Source: Laccaria trichodermophora
Lineage: Eukaryota > Basidiomycota > Agaricomycetes > Agaricales > Hydnangiaceae
Assembly (NCBI GenBank): GCA_018417955.1
Contig: JACTVC010000046.1
Location: 124,001-188,000, forward strand
Reading direction: 5' to 3'
DNA length: 64,000 bases
The notes under the pieces are model-generated. The model did no database searches. It was not told the DNA's origin and worked only from the letters and a program-made list of their open reading frames with translations. Position 1 is the stretch's first letter. Each line of letters opens with the position of its first letter. A program made the translations under genes and the position numbers. Below are positions 31,625-40,703 of the stretch, piece after piece.

Positions 31625-34503
31625 GTAGCCGTTGTTGACATTGACCTCACCTATTCGGATGAGGAAGAAGATGTCGGTTCTGATGTGGATGAGGTCAATG
31701 GTTCGGATGAAGATATCATTGAGATTGATGATTCTAGCAGTGACGGGGAAGGGGAGGTTGAGATAATTGATGTTGACCCTGTGGTTATTGACCTTACCAG
31801 GGATGACATGTAATAGCTAGCTGTAATTGACTTTGTGATCCCCATACTACAGTGTTTGCTCGACGCCCACAGATATCAATTGAATTCACCGTGTTTCACT
31901 ATGATCAGAGTGTAATATACTAATATCCGGTATAATTTACAATGAGCATTTTGACTTCGGAGTTGCTCGCCATGTCACCACATCGCACGGAGAAGAAAAA
32001 CAAGGGTGCCAAAATCTCCAAGGCCCCCAAGACCCCCAAACGGCCTACAAAGAAAACCTCCCCCAAGGAAGCATATATATCAATCCAAAAAACAGCAGCC
32101 ACAGCAAAGAAGAAACACGGCAAAGCAGAAAGCACCACAAATGGATATGAGGGCCATGTTCATTGGGGTATGGAGTGGCTAGCTAGCTTTGCACAGGAGG
32201 AACAAGATCACATTGAGAAATGCTGGCAGGCAGAGAATGGGGAGAAGTTATGTGGTGATGACAAAGATGACATGGACGATGGCGAGATGGAGGCAGAGGA
32301 GAAAGAGAATGACAAAGAGGAGAAGGAGGAGAAAGAAAAGGACGAAGAGGAGAAGGAGGAGGGAGAAGATGTGACTATGGATCCCAAGTTTCCAACTGCA
32401 TTTACTGGGCACCCCGTTAAATGCACGCCAGTTGCAATCGCCATGTTCATGGCATACAAATGCTTCACAGAGGATCTTGGCGTGTCGACGGCTAATTCAA
32501 TCCATGCTGCCTTCATACGTTACTATGACACGATGTGAGTCTGTACATATTTCTTTGAAGGGTCCGAAAACTCACATCAGTCTAAACAGGGATGACGACA
32601 CCTATCGCGGACGTTGGTGTTTTGACGAGGTCAACAAACAGTTCATTGGAAACCCTGTCCGAAGTGCAGCCGTCGAAGACATGCATGATGCCTGCAAAAA
32701 CAAGGATGGCGAGGCTGACAGAACGCATGCTCGAGCAATGACTTTCGACGACATGGAAAGGTTGCTCACATATACAATGCACCACTGCCCTAACGACAAT
32801 GAGCTAGGTGATCTTGCTTCACTTGGGTTAAGAGCCGCGACCTTGTTATTCCATGCTTTCGTCACCACCGGATTTAACCTGTGGACACAGTACGTAAACA
32901 CCACCTCACTGAGGCAGCACATGAAACTCACACAGCGTATGTCTTCCAGGAACTGCAAGACAGTCCGGCTTCAAGCAAAGCATTTTAATTTTGCCCCAGA
33001 TCCATTGCCAAACAGATTGCCGGCCACTGCGCAGTATATCAGAATCAGCCTGAAGAATCGGAAGAATTGGCAGAGAAAAATGAAGAAGGGCAAGCATGGG
33101 CTTAACGGCAAGTGGACCATTGACGTCATAGCTCAATCCTAAGTACTCGCACAGGTCATACATATAACATACACCCACAAGTAAAGACCCCTGCGATTGA
33201 TATGTATACGCACGTCATCACATGGAAGAATTTCTATGAAACTCACCTATTGAAGCGCAAGCTACGACCTAATGATTACATCTTCCCCACTCTTGGAACA
33301 AACGGCATTTTGGTTCATCCTGAGCGACCGATAACGGGATCTGTGATTCAAAAGAAAATCAATAAAACAGCAGAAGCAGCTGGAATCAGTGGTGCAAAGC
33401 ATTTCACCACTCATTGCTTTCGTTGAGGGGGAGCACAGTACAGGTTCCAATTCACACCACTTGGTCAGCGCTGGACATTGGTGCGCGTTCGATGGTGGGG
33501 TGGTTGGGCACAGGGTGAACACGTATGTTGATCGACCCCACTTCATGGTAACAGTCGCTAACGATATCAATCGCTAGCGAGACACCCTGATACGATATCT
33601 TCTTGATGAGCTCTACACATACGAGGAAGACCACAGCGACGCACTGAATCCCATCAACATGTTTGGGGGGCAGTCACACATGGGCAAGGACACCGACATG
33701 GCACCAATGACCGTTTTTGAGTGTCGGGAGTTGTTCCTGATGCAAGCCGAGCAGACAAAAAGTGTCGCACAACACCTGCAAAGACTTGAGTCAACGATGA
33801 CTCAAAGGACCTTCACCCAAGCAATACCCTCACCTACTGAATGTCCCACATTCCCTCATCAAGGTTCACTACCTATTCTTATTGGACCAGGTCAGCCAGG
33901 TCAGGCCCACACGCCTGTCGCGCGCCAAGCTGCAAGCTCGCCCGGACTCAGTGCTCCAGGCCAGGGGAGCACTATATCCCCCCTTCCACACCATGGCCCC
34001 CCTTCTTCAGCACAGGCAGCATACAAACCTGATTTCAATTCGTTTTTCATGCCCACACAAAATGGTTTATCAACAACTACAACATACAGTAATCAGCCAC
34101 CAAACAAACAACTTACGAGGAAGCGAAAACAATCTCACCAGGAAGAATTGATGTCAGGACCTACCCACGTCATTCCTGAGATTGGACGGGGATACTCGCA
34201 AAATGCATGGGTACAAGCTGTTAAGGATTGGGAAGCAGCTGACCCAAGCCGCTGCCACCCCGTTCCGCTCAAGGATTGGGCTCGAGAATGGCACACATCG
34301 TCTGGACAAACAACCAAGTATGAACAAAGGAAGATGGTTGCTTTGGAGTTCATTAATACGTACGTTCATAAAAGATTTGCTGAAGGTATTGAGAACCAAG
34401 CTTCCCATGTCCAGGTTTGATCGTGACAAGAAGAGGTTCTGCGCCGCCTATCCAGAATGCCAGAGAGGATTGGTTCCACTGGCAAAGGCGATTAGGCAGC
34501 GCC

Positions 34504-35044
34504 TGTAATGGACAATCTGTGTGTTAAATGCAGGAGCTGTCGATGAAAGTCGTATGGCGAGCTGGAATGGTAATGGTGTGAAGACCCAGGTGCAATCTTG
34601 GTTGCAACTTGGTCCAAAGAGAGGAAGAATGAAGAAATGAGACTGGATGTGGGCATATCCTAGTGAGGGTTGAGATCACTCTAGAAATCCAAAGCTACAA
34701 CCCCTGCTACCTCTTGGGAAATCCACAAGAGGTTGGATACAGACACAGAAAGGGATAGCACTGCAGATCTGATAAGATCTGCCCTGATCAACTGGTGCTG
34801 ACACTTGTTCTCTTGGAGCAGAGTGTCAGTGACCTGTTAATACACAATAACACTTGCCTATTGGTTTGAGCTACGATAGAATGCTTGCTAGAAAGCAATA
34901 GATGCAGTGGTGGTAAAGATGTAAGAAGGTAAATTGTCACATGACTACTACTGACAAGTATGGAAGGGAGTCATGTGATGCAAATGCTAAGTAATGGAAA
35001 GTAAATGATATAGAGGAAGGATAGCATCCCATATATCTGCTACA
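34504..35044 (-). repeat. LTR of element 2 (3' LTR on the minus strand)
   Basis: 541 bp, uninterrupted copy, preceded by GCGCC. Confidence 0.95.
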
Positions 35045-35133
35045 AAGCCCCCCTACTTTCCAGTTGCTTAGCAAAATGGAAAAGAAGAGGCTTGTAATTG
35101 ATGGGAAAGGGTGGTGGGAGTGAAAACCAATAG

Positions 35134-35163
<30 letters not shown>
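35134..35163 (+). repeat. A30 homopolymer
   Basis: Thirty consecutive A between the polypurine tract and the end of the element-2 gene; poly(T) on the element's coding strand. Element 1 has an A18 tract at the equivalent place. Confidence 0.9.
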
Positions 35164-35164
<1 letters not shown>

Positions 35165-35217
35165 AAAAGGGTGAAATGTAATAGAGGAACTGATGAGAAA
35201 TAGAAGATATTTGGGAC

Positions 35218-38200
35218 TCAACAGTGTAAAGTAGATAATGAAGAAAGGGCAACAGCACCCACTTGAAGTTGGTACTCTGCAATGTATTTCTCCCAGGCCT
35301 TGACTCCTAGCTTGACCCTTGTGATAAGAGCCCTCCACACTGCAAGCAATTGTGGCAGGCTAGAGGTACCTTGGAGAATAGGTAACAGAGTGTTCCCTGG
35401 GTCCAGTATGAAGTAAGATTTCTTGTCCACAATCAAAGCTGCTGCTTGTTGTAAGAAAATTTGCTGTGCCGTGACCACTGCAGTGAGTTTGTTCATAGCA
35501 GCCTTCACCAAGTGGTAGCGAGGTAGATTCCTAGCTCTGACTTCGCCTCTGTCTACAATAAGGTCTGGAGTCAATTCCTCTAGGCTTAAAACCATCATAA
35601 TGCTCCTCTCCATCGGATCCGAGTAAGGCTCTATCACTGCCGATGAGTATTCCTGGATCAGCTGGTCCATGGAGTATTTAATGGTAGCATCCCCACTGTC
35701 AAGTGACGGCATGTCCAACTTCATTGATGATGAGGTTGGAGTGGCCAGAACGTGGGTGAGGTCACTGTTGCACGTCGTTGACGACAGGCATCCTTCGTTA
35801 TCAACCATGGGAACATCTGGGAATGGTGATGCATTGGTCTGTACTTCCTCGTCTCGCGTGTCTGGGCTCAGCTGATATATTTTTGAAGGAGAGCATAGCG
35901 ACGAAATGTGTTCCAAAGAAGTTTTGAGAGACGAGATTTCAGCAGCGGCATCCACAAGATTCGAACATAATAAGGCAAGGTCAGACTTCGCAGTCCTCAA
36001 TTCATTCTCCATCGTTTTCAATGTTGGAAAAGCAGCAGCAAGCTCTGACCTAGCAGATGCCAATTGCACTGCTTTAGCGGAAAGTTCCTCACGCACAGAC
36101 TTGAGCTCTTTCGTCGCTGTACTGCACATCCAAGCAAGACGCCCATTATGTGTGTCTCGAAACGTTTTGAGTCGACGGAAAGGAGGTAACATGGAGACAC
36201 ATTGTCGCTTTGGGGGGAGACATGTAGGACGTGGATGAAGCGGCGCTGGCTCTTTGGGAGAAAATAGTTCTTTTTGGAAATGCTCCGAAGACGCCATCGA
36301 ATTCGTCGCTGAACAGTCCATTACCAGACCTAAGGGGTGTCTGCCGCTGGATGAAGGTGAACTGATTGGGGAGAAGCTTCTGCTGAGGTCATTGGATGAT
36401 GTGGAGTGTGATATGGGACTTGGTGGTGCACAAACGCGAACGCGAACACCGGTAGGTGAAGGTACAAGGCATCGTGATTGAGAATTGGTCCAGATCTCTT
36501 CTCCCCCCACTGCAATTTCCATCTCCCCTGCAACCTGCTCATCAGTCCCCTCAGCCTTCATATACTCCTTCAAACTCCCCTGTTCCCTTGAATCGTTACT
36601 CTGAGCTGAGGTTGAGCTGCAAAAGCGTTGAATGGTGCTAGGGCGGTTTGGCAGTGGGAAGACCTCATCCGAGGGAGTTTTGCCAATCTGTGTGAGGTGC
36701 GACTTGAGGAGGGTGGCAGAGAGTTGGTGATCCGATGGAATTGGAGTGGAGTTCAACTCCAAGCGCGTTGGTGCTGTGTTGGGCCTCAAAGACGATGTGT
36801 GGTCTTCTTTTCCACCCCTGGGAATGTCTGGCGATGGTGTCGCTTTATGCTCATTTCGCGTATTGAGGCTCAGTTGGTAGGTCTTTGAAGGCGACAGAGA
36901 GGATGGCGTGTGAGGTGTTAACGACAACACGAAGCCCTTTTGTTCGATTGTGGAAAGCGTTTCTGATAGTGGCGTCCTCGAGCGCTCATTTCGTGTGTTT
37001 TCCAGTTGACGAAAAGTAGGCGGCAAGGACGAACATTGTCGACTTGGAAGGAAGGGTGTCGAAGGCCAAGAGGTCACATTGGTGAGTGAGCGTGGAAACA
37101 GAGTTGTGGACCCTCGACGTAGATTGAGAGGGGGATTGGAGACATAAGGTGCCGTCGACGTGGACGGAGACGACGTCCTTGCAGGCACCACGAGTTCACT
37201 TGATGACCCCTGCTCCCCCGCCACAGCTTCTATCTCCCTGTCAGCCTTCCTATCAATCCCCACTATCTTCGCATCATCCTTCAAATCCTTCACTTCATTG
37301 ACTTGAGCTGGTGTCGAGCTACAGAAGTGTCGAGAATCCTCGAAAGTCTGGAGAAGAGAAGCTGCGCCCCAAAGGATCGACGATGATGGTGCTGGAGTTG
37401 TCGGAACGAGAGTGAGATTGCTATTGCACGTCGTTGACGACAGGCGTCCTTCGTTGTCAACCATCGGAACCTCTGGTAATATCAGTGGCTTGGGCCATGC
37501 TTGCTCGTCTCGCGCATTGGAGTTTGGCCGGCAGGTTTTTGAAGATGGAGAAGGCGCCTGTGTGTTGGGCGATAATGGCGACATGAAGCTCTTGTGTTCA
37601 ATCGCCAGAGCGGCTTGTGATGGTGAACTCCTTGACCGTTCGTTTTGTGTGTTATGTAGCCGTTGCCGTTGACAAGAAATTGAAGGGAGGTTAGTTGAGA
37701 GCGAGGGAGCGAACGGGCGTGTCGACAAACCCGAATGGCTTCCCTTGACCATGGGAACACTCGGCTGTGTTCTCAACAACCGATCTTCAAGTTGACGAAA
37801 GCTAGGCAGTAAAGACGAACATCCTCATGTTGGGAAGAGGGGCATAGGAGGGCGTGAACGGGGTGATGCCGGATGTTGGTAGAGGTTAAGGGATGAAGCT
37901 GGAGCAGAGATTGAAGGGGAGACATGCACCAATGACGATGCGTCGCTCATGTTGTGAACGACAATTGGCAGTGGTGTAGCCCTCGCGTTGTCGACCTTTA
38001 CTGGTGATGAAGACTCTTCAGACGACCACTGGCCATCTTGATGAGGTTGGAAGATGTCCGAGGGGGGATAGATTGAATAAAAGTTGGGTGACCGTTGTTG
38101 GGAAGAATGTGTCAAAGGAGATCTGACCGGCAAGGGGACGAAACATCGTACTTGGGATTTCGACAATTGACCTCCAGCGGTCGGAAGGGAATGGGATGGA

Positions 38201-39420
38201 AGGGAGTACTGGGAACGTTGTCCCCTTGGGAAAGGACGAGTCGAAGCCCTAGAATTCACGTTGGCGGATGGATGTGGATGCGGAATTGAGTGCGGGAGCA
38301 TTATTATAGATTCCTGGTGAGGATTGGAAGTTTGATTGGAGATGTAGGGGGCTGTTGATGAGGACCACGACGCCGTTGAAGAAAACGGCGTTCTTGCAGG
38401 CACTGTAATGCGTTCCACAGCATCGTATCCTTGAATAATGGTCAATTGAACGGGGGGTGAACGGGTATACGGCACCTGGGTGACCACTTCTCCCTCCGCT
38501 GCAGCTTTTATCTCTCTGGTAACCTGCTCCTCAACCCCCTTGACCTCTGCAGCGTCCTTCAAATTCCCTTGTTCCTTCGTATCGCAAACACAGGTTGAAG
38601 TCGAGCCGCATGAGCAGTAAGCGGCAATGGTGCGTCTCAGCAGCGCCAAGTCTTCATGTGAATGATTTTCATGGGCCTGCAGGAAACGCGACTCAAGATA
38701 AACGTCAGAGGGTTGATAGTTTGACAGGATTTGAGTGGATTGTAACCCAGTGGGAGTTGGCGTCGTGTCGAGCCTCAAAGACGACACACAGTTTTCTTTG
38801 TCACCCATGGGACTCGACTTTGATGGCATTGTTCGTGGGGGCTCGCTTTGCGCGTTGAGCAGCGATTGATGTTGCGACTCCAACGGACGGTGTAAGGATT
38901 GAGGAATGCTGTCCATGTGCGATGATGAGGTGAATGTGGATGCAGACACAGGCGATTTGTTCCATGGCATGTTGGGTAAAACGAAAGATGCGCATCTGCG
39001 TCCTTGCAGAGCTCCCGGATTGTCGATGATTGAGTGAAAGTGATGAGGCCAGAAGTTGTGTTTGACGATTCCGCGTGCGACAGCCAAGCGTGCGATGATC
39101 GCCCCCCAGTATACACTCAGAGGCTCAAATCCATCGCAACCTGCTCGCAACTGCTTGAAGAAATCTGGAGAATTTGGGGATGAAATGAGGAATTCCGAAC
39201 AAAAATATATGAGATAATCTTGAAGATCCTCTGTGACATTGCTGAGCTCCAAAATGAGCTCATAACGAACAGTCCTTTTGGAACCGATTGAAATGGAGTC
39301 CCGAGATTCATCAAGAGGATAAAAAAGAAGTCCTTCCAGGGCTTCAGACAGGGAATAAGGGCCATAAAGGGGAGTAAAGACATAACGAGCCCAAAGATCA
39401 TAGAAAGATGGGGGGTGCAT
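35218..39420 (-). CDS. Large intronless gene inside LTR element 2, unknown family
   Basis: A single frame of 1,401 codons from ATG at 39420 to 35218, broken only by an in-frame TGA at 37825-37827. The first ~140 residues look globular (FYDLWARYVFTPLYGPYS, ELILELSNVTEDLQDYLIYF, GIVKHNFWPHHFHSIIDN). The bulk is Ser/Pro/Thr-rich and made of decayed repeats; the motif RQCSSLPPTFRQLENTRNER recurs in variants near 37800, 37650, 37000 and 36180. A coiled coil follows (ATKELKSVREELSAKAVQLA to SSLKTSLEHI, about 36110-35900). The C-terminal ~190 residues again look globular and helical. No protease, RT, integrase or zinc knuckle is seen. It could be a very divergent Gag or a captured host gene. Lack of introns fits passage through RNA. 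Confidence 0.7.
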
Positions 39421-39481
39421 GATGAAAGAAAAAATGGAAACAGCCAGCCAGGATGTCGACAGTTCCCACAGTGTCCACCTT

Positions 39482-40627
39482 TGTAACGGACAATCTGTGT
39501 GTTAAATGCAGGAGCTGTCGATGAAAGTCGTATGGCGAGCTGGAATGGTAATGGTGTGAAGACCCAGGTGCAATCTTGGTTGCAACTTGGTCCAAAGAGA
39601 GGAAGAATGAAGAAATGAGACTGGATGTGGGCATATCCTAGTGAGGGTTGAGATCACTCTGGAAATCCAAAGCTACAACCCCTGCTACCTCTTGGGAAAT
39701 CCACAAGAGGTTGGATACAGAGACAGAAAGGGATAGCACTGCAGATCTGATAAGATCTGCCCTGATCAACTGGTGCTGACACTTGTTCTCTTGGAGCAGA
39801 GTGTCAGTGACCTGTTAATACACAATAACACTTGCCTATTGGTTTGAGCTACGATAGAATGCCTGCTAGAAAGCAATAGATGCAGTGGTGGTAAAGATGT
39901 AAGAAGGTAAATTGTCACATGACTACTACTGACAAGTATGGAAGGGAGTCATGTGATGCAAATGCTACATCAGTAATTTGTCAAAAAAATTTCCGGGTTT
40001 TTCATGGTTTTCATGGTTTTCTGAGTTTCAAAAAACCCGGAAACCTCAAAACTTCAAAACCGGCATAGTCTAATACATACAGCTAAAATATTTTATCTAC
40101 ATACCAAGTACTAATTATGGCAACTTTAAGTGGGGCATCAAGCGTGCATGGCGGTGACCTTTATATGTCGCGGCCTCAGGGTTAGCTGGCTTAGAGAAGC
40201 CTCCAGAACATTCTATCAATAGTTCCGAGTTGTTCCGATTGTCCCGAATATTCTCACTTGATTCTCGCTGACCCTGAATTCATTTACTTATATAAAGACC
40301 ACCAATTGTTTTCAATTCCCCCCACCAGCGTTTGCTGGTTGTATGTAATATATTGTATCCAAAATTAGGTAAATATAGCCATCGAAAACATGTTTCGAGG
40401 TTTCAATGGTTTTTACAGGTTTTCTCGGTTTCCGTACATCATTTTTGAGTGAGATTTCCATGAAAAGGGACTTGGGTTTCCACATACCATGGTTTCCAGG
40501 TTTTTTCGTGTTTTTCAGAGGTTTTCTGGGTTATAAAACCTCTGGAAACCAAAACTACCGATTGCTGATGTAAGTAATGGAAAGTAAATGATATAGAGGA
40601 AGGATAGCATCCCATATATCTGCTACA
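39482..40627 (-). repeat. LTR of element 2 (5' LTR on the minus strand), interrupted by a MITE
   Basis: Same LTR as 34504-35044, with 603 bp plus a duplicated TA inserted; followed by GCGCC. Confidence 0.94.
39968..40570. mobile_element. TA-flanked MITE (603 bp)
   Basis: Inserted in the right LTR of element 2, with the target dinucleotide TA duplicated (39966-39967 and 40571-40572). Terminal inverted repeats CATCAGTAAT / CATCAGCAAT (one mismatch). Subterminal regions are rich in GGTTTTC/GAAACC words on both sides. No transposase frame. TA target and short inverted repeats point to the Tc1/mariner superfamily or another TA-targeting transposase. The intact LTR at 34504-35044 gives the empty site. 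Confidence 0.9.
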
Positions 40628-40703
40628 GCGCCAACAAGAGGACGGTCTACGAAAGCGGCGTCGAGGTAAACACGCTTGCTCTCAGTCTAATGATTTTGCG
40701 TAA

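Larger units (their letters stand above)
25982..31813 (+). pseudogene. XPG/FEN1-like PIN-domain nuclease, split by an LTR element
   Basis: Begins MGIPGLWK, the invariant XPG-family start. Then come GIRKDQSLTELAVREGF, VGIDASPWIYAAQ, AVFVFDG, the XPG-I core AEAEAELAYLDSIGAVDMVW with SDSDIFLFGG, and VVVGGDYNTGLLGCGMKKAL (helix-hairpin-helix side). Breaks: TGA at NSELxLLFDC, a 4-bp TCCT duplication before AVFVFDG, a frame change after GGQHVIR, and TGA after ALTTLC. A 3,836-bp LTR element (27789-31624) sits in the last exon. If the element and one 5-bp target copy are skipped, the frame runs straight on (QSVAVVDIDLTYSDEEEDV) to an acidic tail ending VVIDLTRDDM. Such nucleases are a large family in Agaricomycetes; function unknown. 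Confidence 0.85.
34504..40627 (-). mobile_element. LTR retroelement 2 carrying one long gene (6.1 kb)
   Basis: LTRs at 34504-35044 (541 bp) and 39482-40627 (541 bp once a 605-bp MITE insertion is removed). I count four differences between them. Ends are TGTAA and CTACA; the 5-bp target duplication is GCGCC (34499-34503 and 40628-40632). On the minus strand the 5' LTR is the right one. A primer-site candidate TGGACACTGTGGG (39465-39477) lies 4 nt inside, and the polypurine tract GGGGGGCTT (35045-35053) abuts the left LTR. The only coding content is a single large frame (35218-39420). No retroviral-type enzymes are present. The insertion lies in the last exon of the recombinase gene. Confidence 0.93.
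31942..40703 (+). pseudogene. Crypton-like tyrosine recombinase with GCR1_C-type tail, split by LTR element 2
   Basis: From ATG at 31942: a basic, then acidic N-terminal region; a helical core (TPVAIAMFMAYKCFTEDLGV, MTFDDMERLLTYTMHHCPND, LGLRAATLLFHAFVTTGFNL); the catalytic part with THCFRxGGAQYRF (HxxR box), RVRWWGGWAQGEHRDTLIRY and LLDELY (tyrosine); and a C-terminal DNA-binding segment like GCR1_C (VPLKDWAREWHTSS, YEQRKMVALEFI, FDRDKKRFCAAYPEC). This domain pair is typical of fungal Cryptons. Introns: 32535-32589, 32890-32949, 33108-33154 (GC-AG), 33523-33577, 34360-34414. TGA at 33424-33426 replaces an Arg codon in the catalytic box. LTR element 2 entered after GCGCC; skipping it lets the frame continue QQEDGLRKRRRG to a stop at 40701-40703. 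Starts 129 bp after the nuclease gene, same strand. Confidence 0.85.

Noticed and set aside
35134..35163. A30 tract as the tail of a LINE or retropseudogene
   Set aside because: It lies inside an LTR element next to the polypurine tract, with the gene on the opposite strand, and no target duplication flanks it.
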